A stretch of DNA of 64,000 nucleotides from NCBI GenBank assembly GCA_016783885.1, contig JADHVR010000005.1, forward strand, positions 35,098-99,097, given 5' to 3'. Shown here piece by piece: positions 35,542 through 44,277 of the stretch (position 1 is its first letter; each line of letters opens with the position of its first letter). The notes beneath the pieces are model-generated. The model did not search any database and was not told where the DNA came from. It saw only the letters and a program-made list of their open reading frames with translations. The position numbers and the translations under genes are program-made. Source of the DNA: Bacteroidales bacterium (GTDB taxonomy: Bacteria > Bacteroidota > Bacteroidia > Bacteroidales > JAADJA01).

Positions 35542-36384
35542 ATGCGTTTCAGTTTACTTATACCGGTACTAATTTTATTAACCTCTTGTATTAATGGTCC
35601 GAACAAGAGTTCTGAAAATATTTTAGCACGCGTTTATAACGAATATTTGTACGAATCGGAAATAAAAGACATAGTTCCTCCGGGAACCAGTGTAAAAGAC
35701 AGCCTTTCCATCGTACAGAATTACATCAACAACTGGATATCACAGAAGCTTTTCCTGCATAAAGCAGAAAAAAATTTATTAGAAGAAGATATACAGTTCA
35801 GGAAACAATTGGATGAATACCGGAACTCTCTTATTATATACCAGTACGAGTCGAAACTTATCAGCCAGTATCTTGATACCGTGGTGTCTTATGTTGAAAT
35901 TGAAGATTACTATAATGATAATATTGGAAATTTTCAGCTCAAGGATAACATTGTTAAAGCTTTTTATGCCCGGTTTGAGAGTGATGAACCGAACCTTGCT
36001 ATGATAAGGAGGTTCTTTTATTCCAATAAACCTGAAAGCAGGGATTCGCTCGAGGTATATATTGAGAAATATGCTGACCTTTATTTTCCGGATGATGAAA
36101 CCTGGATTTTATTTGACGATTTGTTAAGGTTTGTTCCAATAAAAACTTATAACAAAGAAGCATATCTCCAAAATCATTTAAAAATTGAATTAAAAGAAGA
36201 TCTTTATATTTACTTTGTTAGTTTTTCTGATTTCAAAATTAAGGAGGGTATATCGCCTTTAAGTTTTGAAAAGGAAAATATAAGACGGATCATTATTAAT
36301 AAAAGGAAGCTGAATATTATCAGGCACATGCGGGATGAAGTATATCAAACAGCCCTTGAGAACAATGATTTTGAAATTTATTAG
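35542..36384 (+). CDS. SurA-like periplasmic lipoprotein (foldase family, no clear catalytic domain)
   Basis: 280 residues from ATG 35542. An open frame begins at 35458, but its first codons lie in the heptamer hairpin and lack a signal. From 35542: MRFSLLIPVLILLTSC, a lipobox with Cys16. The body is helical, like the SurA N-terminal chaperone fold (QNYINNWISQKLFLHKAEKN, FRKQLDEYRNSLIIYQYESKL), followed by EDYYNDNIGNFQLKDNIVKA. No well-formed parvulin domain is visible, so it is probably a chaperone-only paralogue. Between the two-domain PpiC gene and surA. Confidence 0.75.
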   Translation: MRFSLLIPVLILLTSCINGPNKSSENILARVYNEYLYESEIKDIVPPGTSVKDSLSIVQNYINNWISQKLFLHKAEKNLLEEDIQFRKQLDEYRNSLIIYQYESKLISQYLDTVVSYVEIEDYYNDNIGNFQLKDNIVKAFYARFESDEPNLAMIRRFFYSNKPESRDSLEVYIEKYADLYFPDDETWILFDDLLRFVPIKTYNKEAYLQNHLKIELKEDLYIYFVSFSDFKIKEGISPLSFEKENIRRIIINKRKLNIIRHMRDEVYQTALENNDFEIY

Positions 36385-36435
36385 TTTGTTTATATTTAAA
36401 TAATTAGTAATAATTTTCGTTTTAATCCAGTGATT

Positions 36436-36518
36436 AAGACCTGACAGGTTTTTTTAATTAATTGCTTGTCAGATTGATACATTTTAATCATATAGGTAAG
36501 TTAAACCTGTCAGGTCTT
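36436..36518. terminator. Long inverted repeat before surA
   Basis: AAGACCTGACAGGTTT (36436-36451) and AAACCTGTCAGGTCTT (36503-36518) are exact 16-bp inverted repeats with a 51-nt loop; T-tracts follow both arms. Each arm contains the near-palindrome ACCTGACAGGT. It could act as a terminator after the lipoprotein gene or be a non-autonomous mobile palindrome. Confidence 0.55.
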
Positions 36519-36557
36519 TTTTGACTGCACAATTAAAACTTATGCAATATTAAATTT

Positions 36558-37913
36558 ATGCGGAAAAAAAACAGGATCACATTATTATTAATTTCTCTGG
36601 TTATCCCCTGGATCAGTCTGAACGCACAGGACGAAGATAAGGTGATTGACCAGGTTATTGCCGTAGTCGGAGGTAACATTATCCTTGATTCGGATATTGA
36701 GTCGCAATACATGCAGTACAGGATGCAGGAAGGAATAAAGGGGAGCAGTTCTACGATTAAATGTTATATGTTTGAAACTATGCTTTACCAAAAATTATTG
36801 TTAAACCAGGCAGAACTCGATAGTGTGGAAGTTTCCGATGTTATGGTAGAATCGGAAATGGACAGAAGGTTAAGGCATTATATTTCTTTATTTGGCTCGC
36901 AGGAGAAATTCGAGGAATTTTATAAGAAATCAATTTTTGCTTTTAAGGAAGAATTGAGAGAACAGGTTAAAGAGCTAATGTTAGTGGAAAATGTACAGCA
37001 ATCAATTACCAAAGATGTTAATATTACTCCATCGGAAGTTAAGTCATTCTTTAAAGATATTCCCCGGGATAGTTTACCGTTTATCAACTCGGAAGTAGAG
37101 ATGTTGCAAATTGTAAAAATGCCTCCTGTTAATCCTGAAGAAGTTGAAAGAGTAAAAAATAAATTAAATGAATTAAGGTACAGGATTTTAAATGGGGAGA
37201 ATTTTGCCACACTGGCAATTTTATATTCTGAAGATCCGGGATCAGCAAAAAACGGAGGCGAATTGGGTATGTACAGCAGGGGAGACCTTTATCCTGAATT
37301 TGAAGCGGTAGCTTTTAACCTTAAAGATGATAAAGTATCGGAACTCGTGGAAACAGAAGCAGGTTTTCATATTATCCAGTTAATTCAGAGAAGGGGTGAA
37401 TTTATTAATGTGAGGCATATTTTAATTCGTCCTAAAGTATCTTCAATGGATTTAGCCAGGGCTAAGGTTAAACTCGACAGCATTGCAAACATTATTGAAG
37501 ATGGAAAATACACATTTGATGAGGCAGTCGTTGAATTCTCGGATGATCCGAGTAAAAACAACGGAGGGCTGTTGATAAATCCCATGACGGGAACTTCGCT
37601 GTTTGATGCAGACCAGTTAGACCCGAAGGTATTTTTTGTTATCGACAAACTTGAAGTCGGAGATATTTCTACACCGGTGCAGTTTCAAACTCAGGAAGGT
37701 AAGGACGCATACAGAATACTTTACCTGAAAAAAAGAACAGAACCACATACTGCAAACTTAAAACAGGATTACGACAAAATTCAGGAATGGGCGCTGGAAC
37801 AAAAAAAACAGGAAACTATCACAAATTGGATCAAAGAAAAAGCTAATGAAACTTATGTAAAAATCAATGATAAGTATAAAGATTGCGAGTTTACGAACAA
37901 TTGGGAAAATTAA
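36558..37913 (+). CDS. surA: SurA-type periplasmic peptidyl-prolyl isomerase/chaperone
   Basis: 451 residues. Signal peptide ends SLNAQ. The N-terminal SurA domain (VIDQVIAVVGGNIILDSDIESQ, about 27-170) is followed by two parvulin domains: about 175-275 (GENFATLAILYSEDPGSAKN then GGELGMYSRGDLYPEFE) and about 280-385 (VRHILIRPKV, FSDDPSKNNGGLLINP). The second closes with a C-terminal helix. Matches SurA in domain order and length. Escorts outer-membrane proteins to the BAM machinery. In Bacteroidota moxR often lies right after it; here two extra small genes intervene. Confidence 0.9.
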   Translation: MRKKNRITLLLISLVIPWISLNAQDEDKVIDQVIAVVGGNIILDSDIESQYMQYRMQEGIKGSSSTIKCYMFETMLYQKLLLNQAELDSVEVSDVMVESEMDRRLRHYISLFGSQEKFEEFYKKSIFAFKEELREQVKELMLVENVQQSITKDVNITPSEVKSFFKDIPRDSLPFINSEVEMLQIVKMPPVNPEEVERVKNKLNELRYRILNGENFATLAILYSEDPGSAKNGGELGMYSRGDLYPEFEAVAFNLKDDKVSELVETEAGFHIIQLIQRRGEFINVRHILIRPKVSSMDLARAKVKLDSIANIIEDGKYTFDEAVVEFSDDPSKNNGGLLINPMTGTSLFDADQLDPKVFFVIDKLEVGDISTPVQFQTQEGKDAYRILYLKKRTEPHTANLKQDYDKIQEWALEQKKQETITNWIKEKANETYVKINDKYKDCEFTNNWEN

Positions 37914-37931
37914 AAAAAGAGATTACCTTTG
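37901..37931 (+). promoter_or_regulatory. Promoter of the small-protein/aspartic-protease cassette (TTG, 20 bp, TACCTTTG)
   Basis: TTG at 37901-37903, inside the surA 3' end, and TACCTTTG at 37924-37931, just past its stop, form a promoter with 20-bp spacing. It would start transcription about 80 nt before the ATG at 38019. Confidence 0.6.
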
Positions 37932-38018
37932 TGTTTGAATAGCAATTAGAACTGAATAATATGTATTACAGGGTGTCTATAAAAATATATGTAAATCAAT
38001 ATTAATTTCGAAATATTT

Positions 38019-38276
38019 ATGAATACTACGGAAAACATAAAAATTTATAACGACATGTCTTTAACAGAAAAGGCTAAAAAAATTTATACGGAGAAATATA
38101 AAAAAGTGTTTGAAAAACAATATAAAGGCAAAATAGTAGCAATAGAACCGGAAAGTGGAGATTGCTTTATAGGGGATAATACAAAAGAAGCATATTATAA
38201 AGCTATTTTAAAACATCCTGATAAATTTTTTCATTTTATAAAGATTGGTTATAAAGGTGTCTATAAAAGAAGATAA
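38019..38276 (+). CDS. Small DUF5678-like protein, upstream partner of an aspartic protease
   Basis: 85 residues, basic, no signal peptide. The second half, YKGKIVAIEPESGDCFIGD followed by TKEAYYKAILKHPDKFFHF, follows the DUF5678 pattern (a strand with VAI...G, then a helix and KHPDK). The start of the protein is a Lys-rich amphipathic helix. The stop is 2 bp before the next ATG, so the two are translationally linked. Pairs of such a small protein and a clan AA protease recur in diverse prokaryotes and are reminiscent of toxin-antitoxin modules, but no activity is established. It interrupts the surA-moxR order. Confidence 0.65.
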   Translation: MNTTENIKIYNDMSLTEKAKKIYTEKYKKVFEKQYKGKIVAIEPESGDCFIGDNTKEAYYKAILKHPDKFFHFIKIGYKGVYKRR

Positions 38277-38278
38277 TA

Positions 38279-38641
38279 ATGAAAGGATATATAGATGATA
38301 ACCTTACTCCCCAGATTGAGAATATTTACATTGTTGGTAAAGAAAAAGTAATTCAACTGAAATGTGTTCTTGATACAGCTTTCAATGGTGAATTCTGTTT
38401 GCCAAAAAAATACTTCAAAGAATGTAAGTTACAATATATTGGTAATGAAGATTTTATTTTGGCTGATGGTTCAATTGTGTTAGAAAAGATTTATTTAGGA
38501 CAGATCATAATCGATAATAAGCCGGAAATAGTTACCTTAAGCCTGACTGAAGATAATGAAGCATTGTTAGGAACACAGTTATTAGATAATAAGATTGTAA
38601 CCTTGAATTTCAAAAATAAAACATTTATTGTAGATGAATAA
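38279..38641 (+). CDS. Clan AA (retropepsin-like) aspartic protease
   Basis: 120 residues, one retropepsin lobe, which would work as a dimer. The catalytic motif is VLDTAFNGEFCLP with Asp32 (DTA in place of the more usual DTG). The flap region contains FILADGSIVLEKIYLGQIII, and the C-terminal ALLGTQLLDNKIVTLNF is the conserved LLG loop. No signal or transmembrane segment, so cytoplasmic. Partner of the 85-residue protein immediately upstream. Substrate unknown; I infer action on, or control by, its partner. Confidence 0.8.
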   Translation: MKGYIDDNLTPQIENIYIVGKEKVIQLKCVLDTAFNGEFCLPKKYFKECKLQYIGNEDFILADGSIVLEKIYLGQIIIDNKPEIVTLSLTEDNEALLGTQLLDNKIVTLNFKNKTFIVDE

Positions 38642-38667
38642 AGTTGAGAAAGTACCGTATTGAATAT

Positions 38668-38795
38668 TCCCGATCCCGAATCCCGAAGTTTCGGGATGGA
38701 AGAGTCTGGAGCAGGAAGCAGGGAATAGGAAGTTAACTCCACGCTTTCAAACAGTAAACAGTAAACACCAAACAGTAAACACCAAACATAAAACA
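38668..38795. repeat. Heptameric repeat array running up to the moxR start codon
   Basis: From 38705 the sequence can be read as 13 consecutive 7-bp units: TCTGGAG CAGGAAG then CAGGGAA TAGGAAG then TTAACTC CACGCTT then TCAAACA GTAAACA, GTAAACA CCAAACA, GTAAACA CCAAACA and TAAAACA. The last base is the A of the moxR ATG. Upstream, about 38668-38700 holds TCCCGAT/CCCGAAT/CCCGAAG units and a CCCGAAGTTTCGGG hairpin. No clear -7 promoter element is visible in the array. Confidence 0.8.
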
Positions 38796-39757
38796 TGTAC
38801 AAGTCAGACGTAGAAGCATTAGATGCATTTGTTGAAAAATATAAAGCCCTTAGGGCAGAAATAGCCAAAGTAATCATAGGTCAGGATAGAGTTGTGCAGG
38901 ATGTGCTTCTCACCATTTTCAGCAAGGGACACGGCTTGCTAATAGGAGTACCCGGATTAGCAAAAACCTTACTGATAAATACTATTTCAAAAGTCCTGGG
39001 TTTGAGCTACAGCCGTATTCAATTCACACCCGACCTGATGCCTTCGGATATTATCGGTACGGAAATTTTAGATGAAAGCAGGCATTTCAGGTTTATAAAA
39101 GGACCTGTATTTGCCAATATCATTCTTGCCGACGAAATAAACCGGACTCCACCTAAAACGCAATCAGCTCTTTTAGAGGCTATGCAGGAAATAGGTTTAA
39201 CTGTGGCAGGCAAAAGGTATCAGCTTGAAGAGCCTTTTTTCGTATTAGCAACCCAGAACCCGATTGAGCAGGAAGGCACTTATCCGTTACCGGAAGCTCA
39301 GTTAGACCGTTTTATGTTTAATATCTGGCTCGACTACCCTTCGTTTGCAGAAGAGATAAACGTGGTGAAAACCACTACTTCGGAATATAATCCCGAACTG
39401 CAAATAGTACTAAAGGCTGAAGATATCATTTTTTTCCAAAACCTGATAAGGAGAATACCTGTGCCGGATAATGTATTTGAATATGCAGTTAACTTAGCTT
39501 CTAAAACCCGTCCGGGTACCAATGGATCACACCCATGGGCTAATGATTACATTACATGGGGTGCAGGTCCCAGGGCTTCGCAGTATTTAATCATCGGGGC
39601 AAAGTGCCATGGCGCTATTCATGGTAAGTATTCACCGGATATCGAAGATGTTCAGACAGTGGCAGCTACTGTGCTCAGGCACCGGATAATAAGAAATTAT
39701 AAAGCAGAAGCCGAAGGAATTAATGTAGAACTTATTATTGAGGAGCTTTTAAAATAG
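38795..39757 (+). CDS. MoxR-family AAA+ ATPase
   Basis: 320 residues. Walker A is GVPGLAKTLL near residue 53; Walker B is IILADEINRTPPKTQSALLEAM near 110. Sensor 1 is FFVLATQNPIEQEGTYPLPE and the lid carries GPRASQYLIIGAK. MoxR ATPases act as metal-insertion or complex-assembly chaperones, usually with a von Willebrand factor A or DUF58 partner downstream. No such partner follows here; the next gene is on the other strand. Its 5' flank is an uninterrupted 7-bp repeat array. Confidence 0.92.
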   Translation: MYKSDVEALDAFVEKYKALRAEIAKVIIGQDRVVQDVLLTIFSKGHGLLIGVPGLAKTLLINTISKVLGLSYSRIQFTPDLMPSDIIGTEILDESRHFRFIKGPVFANIILADEINRTPPKTQSALLEAMQEIGLTVAGKRYQLEEPFFVLATQNPIEQEGTYPLPEAQLDRFMFNIWLDYPSFAEEINVVKTTTSEYNPELQIVLKAEDIIFFQNLIRRIPVPDNVFEYAVNLASKTRPGTNGSHPWANDYITWGAGPRASQYLIIGAKCHGAIHGKYSPDIEDVQTVAATVLRHRIIRNYKAEAEGINVELIIEELLK

Positions 39758-39815
39758 AAGTTGAATTTTGAGTGCCTAATCCCGTCCCGTCACGAAGTTG
39801 CGAGATCGGGAATAA

Positions 39816-40250
39816 TCAGTCCATCAACCTCACATCAATATAACCTCCCTGGAAATAATAACAAGGTTCATCGCATTTGTCGGAGGTATGTTTGAGCTTT
39901 AGTTTATCACCATCCACCGCAAAAATGATTTTATCGCCATCTTTATATTCTGCTGTAACGGAATAATATTGGTCAGGCTTAACATCAACCCAGAAATCGC
40001 TTGAACAAGCCTTATCTGTCCAGTCGAGATTTCCTTCTTCGAAATTGCCAATATAGACCTTCAAAGGGACGTAAGGATTTTGGTCGTTAATGGTAACTGT
40101 AATGTTCAATGGTCCCCATTCCGGTTTGTCCTGGTAACATTCTGAGCAATCTATTTCACTCAGGTTAACCGGCTCCTGCCTTTCGCAGCTGCTATTAAAG
40201 ATAAAAAGTTGCAATGTTAACAGAAATAGTATTATTTTTCTTTTTTTCAT
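39816..40250 (-). CDS. Small Cys-containing lipoprotein
   Basis: 144 residues. Lipobox FNSSC with Cys22. The mature part has several cysteines (SECYQ, KACSS, DKCDEPCYYF) that could form disulfides in the periplasm, and beta-type strands (LNITVTINDQNPYVPLKVYIG). No family recognised. It follows the ankyrin gene with a 3-bp gap, so the two form an operon. Confidence 0.7.
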   Translation of the reverse strand: MKKRKIILFLLTLQLFIFNSSCERQEPVNLSEIDCSECYQDKPEWGPLNITVTINDQNPYVPLKVYIGNFEEGNLDWTDKACSSDFWVDVKPDQYYSVTAEYKDGDKIIFAVDGDKLKLKHTSDKCDEPCYYFQGGYIDVRLMD

Positions 40251-40253
40251 AAT

Positions 40254-41675
40254 CTACAACTCCGGCTCCTTCTTTAATTTTATTTTATCTTTTGCTATAT
40301 TAATAATAAATCCCACCGACAGATTAATCCTGTGTGATGAAACCTTTGTGTTTTTTAGTTTCATATATTCATAATTCAATTTGAAGCTGAGTTTTTTGTA
40401 ATTCCAGAAAAAACCTGCTTCAGGAACTACCAGGAAGCGGTTTTCGGGTTTTTTGTCTGAACCCCGGAAATTGCCGTAAGTATAAACGCCATTAACACCA
40501 ATAAAAATACCACCGTAATTTTTCAGGGATGATCTTTGCAGCACAAAAAGTTTATCCAAACCAAGATTCGCACACGATCGTTTTTCCCAGAACTGGTAAA
40601 ATGTTTTTTCATCCACTTCGTACAGTACGCTTCTTACCCATGGTCGTGTTTTATATCCCAATTGAAGTTGCAATCCGTATTTCGATTCGTTGAGGCATAC
40701 ATTACCGCCCGTCATAAAATCATTTATATTACCGTTAAAATCAGCTCCTATCAATAGTTTATCAATCCTGGGTTTTGGATTTTTATCCGCTCCGTATTCC
40801 ATAAGTAATTGCCTGATATGTTTCCCACAGAATTCCATGGCAATAGACATTTGATTTCTTGCTTTCGAGATTGAGTGGTTGACATTCGCTCCGTTATCTA
40901 ACAGGAGTCTGGCAATTTCATAATTCCTGTTGATGATGGCTAAAGAAAGTGCTGTTAAATTATTTTCATTTTCAGCATCGATATTAGCTCCTTTATAGAT
41001 CAAATAATCCACGTGTTGGAGATAACCGTTTTGTGCTGCTACCATTAAGGGAGTAAATCCATTATTATCTGTTGTGTCGATGTTTGCACCGTATTCAAGA
41101 AGCAGATCGGTAATTTCAAGGTTATTGTAATAAACTGCATGCAGGAGAGCTGTATTTCCCCGTAAATCCTTTTGATTCACATCAGCGCCGTAAAATATCA
41201 GCACATCAGTTAGTATAAAATTATCAAAAGCAGCTGCATACATAAGGGGTGTTACCAGGTCTGTATTTTTGGTATTAACATCAGCGCCGTTCAGGATTAA
41301 AGTGTCGGCAACCATAACATGTCCGGCAATACAAGCCCCCATGAGTGCACTCACTTGATTATAGGGTAAAATATTTACTTTGGCTCCGCTGTCTATAAGA
41401 ATTTCAACCGCCCTGAGATGACCGTTTTGTGCGGCGTACATCAATGGAGTAACACCATCGTAAGTTGCGGTGTTTACATCCGTACCTGTTTCCAGCAGGG
41501 CTTTAACTTTGGAAGTGTCTTCTTCTGTTGCTGCCATAAGTAGTTCGAAATCAGGGTCGGTTATTTCGTAAGTGGTATCGGGAAGGATAAGAAGATTTGT
41601 GTTCTGTGCAATGCTGATGTTCGAAAAAAGCAATACAAAAAGTGAGAGTATAAATTTGTTATAAGAAATAGCCAT
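40254..41675 (-). CDS. Exported ankyrin-repeat protein with C-terminal beta-barrel-like domain
   Basis: 473 residues. Signal peptide ends ISIAQ (about residue 24). About seven ankyrin repeats of 33 residues occupy 45-280, for example TPLMYAAQNGHLRAVEILID and TALLHAVYYNNLEITDLLLE. From about 300 to the end, alternating hydrophobic strands (YGLQLQLGYKTRPWV, NYGGIFIGVNGVYTYGNF, RFLVVPEAGFFWNYKKLSFK, HRINLSVGFIINIAK) resemble an outer-membrane barrel. A periplasmic ankyrin domain tethered to the outer membrane is the simplest reading. Binding partner unknown. Confidence 0.8.
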   Translation of the reverse strand: MAISYNKFILSLFVLLFSNISIAQNTNLLILPDTTYEITDPDFELLMAATEEDTSKVKALLETGTDVNTATYDGVTPLMYAAQNGHLRAVEILIDSGAKVNILPYNQVSALMGACIAGHVMVADTLILNGADVNTKNTDLVTPLMYAAAFDNFILTDVLIFYGADVNQKDLRGNTALLHAVYYNNLEITDLLLEYGANIDTTDNNGFTPLMVAAQNGYLQHVDYLIYKGANIDAENENNLTALSLAIINRNYEIARLLLDNGANVNHSISKARNQMSIAMEFCGKHIRQLLMEYGADKNPKPRIDKLLIGADFNGNINDFMTGGNVCLNESKYGLQLQLGYKTRPWVRSVLYEVDEKTFYQFWEKRSCANLGLDKLFVLQRSSLKNYGGIFIGVNGVYTYGNFRGSDKKPENRFLVVPEAGFFWNYKKLSFKLNYEYMKLKNTKVSSHRINLSVGFIINIAKDKIKLKKEPEL

Positions 41676-41710
41676 TTAGTCGCTGTTTGAAAGCGTTGCT
41701 AAATTAACAA

Positions 41711-41737
41711 AAAAGAATTAAGAATTAAGTTACCGAA
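41711..41737. repeat. Heptameric short tandem repeat, AATTAAG family
   Basis: AAAGAAT TAAGAAT TAAGTTA CCGAAAC gives four 7-bp units across the stop codon region of the PD40 gene. Matching AATTCTT units recur at about 56288-56302. Confidence 0.5.
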
Positions 41738-42743
41738 ACGCTTGAGCATCAAACTCCACCCAGTAAATATTACCCAGTCCGTTTTTTATTCCATCGGCTA
41801 ATTGAAGGATAACGCCTAAATTTTTACGGTAATTTGTTTTGAAACCAGGATCGATGCGCTGGCTGGTAAAAAACAGGTACTTATTGTCATACGTAACAAA
41901 CGGGCAGTAGTCGAGTTTATCGGAATTAATTGTTTTGCCGAGATTCCGGGCTTTTGTCCATAAGGTATCATTTATTTTATATGAGATGTATAAATCACCG
42001 TCTCCCAAATCATCTTCTCTGCCAAAAGATGAGAACAAAATGTAGCTTTCGTCAGGGGCAACAAAGGCATTAAATTCGTATAATGATGAATTTATGGAAT
42101 CGCCGGCATTAACAGGTAAAGTATAATTATTTTCTTCCATTCGTGAATAATAAATATCCTCAGCGCCGAGTGAGTTATCGTAGCCTGCCGTGAAATAAAG
42201 CGTACCATCTGATGTAACTGAAGGGTAATACTCACTTTTTATAGTGTTTACAGGCGCTCCTATATTAACCGGTTTAGACCAGTCAGACATTGTTTTATCA
42301 ACGAACCAGATATCATAGTCACTTTTCTCCTTTCCATCAGTTAGCGGTCTGTTCGAAATAAAAAATAATTTTTTACCGTTGGGAGAAAAGGCAGGTTCCA
42401 AATCGTTATATTGCCCTGAGAAAGGGGCAACCTGAGGTTCCGACCAGAAAAACCCATCAAAATACATATAAAGAATTACATAATGATTTTTATCTGGTAA
42501 AACCAACGTATAGAATATTTCATTTCCGGCAGGAGATATTGCAAAATCCCTTTCATTTCGTCTCGTTGAAATAATGTCGGGGGAAAAAAGATGTGGCTCG
42601 CTGCCCGGAGAAGTTTGTCCGAAATATTGCCAGTTGGATACGCTTACCGGGTCGGTTGTTTGTTCCGTTTTATTTTGGCAGGATACAAGTGTTATAACAA
42701 AACTTATTAATAATATTTGGAATATTGTATGGGTTTTGATCAT
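41730..42743 (-). CDS. PD40/WD40-like beta-propeller lipoprotein
   Basis: 337 residues from the ATG at 42743. The open frame reaches 42869, but a promoter lies in between and the lipobox fits only the later start (LVSCQNK, Cys21). PD40 repeats: ERDFAISPAGNEIFYTLVL, DLEPAFSPNGKKLFFISNRP, EYYPSVTSDGTLYFTAGYD and YCPFVTYDNKYLFFTSQR. These TolB-like propellers bind peptides, glycans or peptidoglycan-associated proteins in the periplasm; no catalytic domain is attached. Function otherwise unknown. Confidence 0.82.
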   Translation of the reverse strand: MIKTHTIFQILLISFVITLVSCQNKTEQTTDPVSVSNWQYFGQTSPGSEPHLFSPDIISTRRNERDFAISPAGNEIFYTLVLPDKNHYVILYMYFDGFFWSEPQVAPFSGQYNDLEPAFSPNGKKLFFISNRPLTDGKEKSDYDIWFVDKTMSDWSKPVNIGAPVNTIKSEYYPSVTSDGTLYFTAGYDNSLGAEDIYYSRMEENNYTLPVNAGDSINSSLYEFNAFVAPDESYILFSSFGREDDLGDGDLYISYKINDTLWTKARNLGKTINSDKLDYCPFVTYDNKYLFFTSQRIDPGFKTNYRKNLGVILQLADGIKNGLGNIYWVEFDAQAFR

Positions 42744-42771
42744 TATTAGTATAGTATATTTGTTAATGTAG

Positions 42772-42779
42772 CAAAGATA
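42772..42779 (-). promoter_or_regulatory. -7 promoter element of the PD40 lipoprotein gene (TATCTTTG on the minus strand)
   Basis: CAAAGATA on the plus strand, 28 bp upstream of ATG 42743. It rules out the longer open frame starting at 42869. Confidence 0.55.
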
Positions 42780-42874
42780 ATAAATATTGATTTGAAATAA
42801 GAAAAACAAAAGATAAATAATGTATATTTTATATCTTTTTCTTAACAAGCCTTTATTATACAATTTCAAGTCTT

Positions 42875-44122
42875 TTAGCTTTGATGATATCGAATCTTAT
42901 CCAGAGCCTTCAACCTTTGCAATAACGTCGGATGAGAATAATAAAAGAAAACATAAGCAGGGTGGGGGCGGAGGTTGCTCAGATGATTAACTGATAATTT
43001 AATCAATGCTTCCTGTAGTGCTTTAGGAAAATAATTTTCTCCTGCAAAACGGTCGGCGGTAAATTCATTTTTCCTGGAAACAATATTCATCACCAAACCT
43101 AAAATCAATGATAACGGGCTGTACAGCAATCCAAAAGCCAGAATGCTTATATGAAAGCTTGCTTCTTTTGCTCCAAGAGCCTCAGAAAGTAAAGGATTAC
43201 CAATAAACAAAGATAAAATATAGAGCATTAATCCTGTTTGCAGAAGTGAAATGATTGTGCCGGTTAAGGTATGTTTCTTTTTGTAATGCCCGATTTCATG
43301 GGCAAGAATCCCGACAAGTTCTTCGTTTGTATGGTCTTTTATCAGGGTGTCAAAAAGGACGATTCTTTTCTTAGCGCCTAAACCGCTGAAATATGCATTT
43401 GCTTTAGATGAGCGTTTCGAACCATCCATTACAAAAATGTTTTTAAGCCTGAATCCAACTTTTTTAGCAAAGGATTCGATAGAGCTTCTCAGACCGCCTT
43501 CTTCCAGAGGTGTTTGCTTGTTGAACAAGGGAACAATTAAATTAGAATAAAACATAGTCATAAAGATGGTAAATCCTCCAATCGCTGCCCATGCAATCAC
43601 CCAGAACCATTCGCCGGTTGATTCGTATATCCAAACTACCAATGCCAGCAATCCGCCACCGATGATCAAAGCCAGCAGCCAGCCTTTAAGCTTATCCAGA
43701 ATAAAAGTCTTTGGAGTGGTTTTATTGAACCCGAATTTTTCTTCAATAACAAAAGTGCTGTAAACAGAAAACGGAGTGGTGAGAATGTCGGCTGCAAATC
43801 CCAGAATACCAAAAAACAATAATGCCATTAAAATCGGATTTTGAGTGTATTGCCTGACCAAATCATCCACAAAGGCAAATCCGCTTAAAAACAGCATCAG
43901 CAACATAAGGATCAAATTAAAAGAATCGGTAACAAAGGAAAAACGTTGCTTTGTCTTTTCGTATTCCTGCGATTTTTTATATTTTTCTGCATCATAAATA
44001 CCTTCCAGTTCTTTGGGAAGTTTATTGCTCCAGTATGTACTGTTCAGGTAATCGAGAATTCTCTCCAGGAAATAATCGAAAATAATTATCCCGACAATAA
44101 TATAAAAGATTGTTTGAGCCAT
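42875..44122 (-). CDS. M48-family (Ste24/CAAX prenyl protease-like) membrane metallopeptidase
   Basis: 415 residues from ATG 44122; the open frame extends to 44200, but a promoter lies between. About seven transmembrane helices. The zinc motif HEIGH is at 275-279, with the third ligand in NEFTADRFAG near residue 345. SKRSSKANAYFSGLG is the Ste24/HtpX-type signature before the active site. The C-terminal end FFYYSHPTLLQRLKAL matches Ste24 homologues. Probably an inner-membrane quality-control protease acting on membrane or lipidated proteins. Confidence 0.93.
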   Translation of the reverse strand: MAQTIFYIIVGIIIFDYFLERILDYLNSTYWSNKLPKELEGIYDAEKYKKSQEYEKTKQRFSFVTDSFNLILMLLMLFLSGFAFVDDLVRQYTQNPILMALLFFGILGFAADILTTPFSVYSTFVIEEKFGFNKTTPKTFILDKLKGWLLALIIGGGLLALVVWIYESTGEWFWVIAWAAIGGFTIFMTMFYSNLIVPLFNKQTPLEEGGLRSSIESFAKKVGFRLKNIFVMDGSKRSSKANAYFSGLGAKKRIVLFDTLIKDHTNEELVGILAHEIGHYKKKHTLTGTIISLLQTGLMLYILSLFIGNPLLSEALGAKEASFHISILAFGLLYSPLSLILGLVMNIVSRKNEFTADRFAGENYFPKALQEALIKLSVNHLSNLRPHPAYVFFYYSHPTLLQRLKALDKIRYHQS

Positions 44123-44148
44123 ACCATATCTGTTATTAAAAAAGATTG

Positions 44149-44156
44149 CAAATGTA
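44149..44156 (-). promoter_or_regulatory. -7 promoter element of the M48 gene (TACATTTG on the minus strand)
   Basis: CAAATGTA on the plus strand, 26 bp upstream of ATG 44122. Supports that start. Confidence 0.5.
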
Positions 44157-44277
44157 TGAAGTTTTAGATATAAGAATAAAGATAAAAAAAGAAAACCCAC
44201 AAATGTTGCAAGCGTCCATGCTTACATAACACCAAACTTTACAATAATTCCAATTATAAATCAATATTCATTAAATT

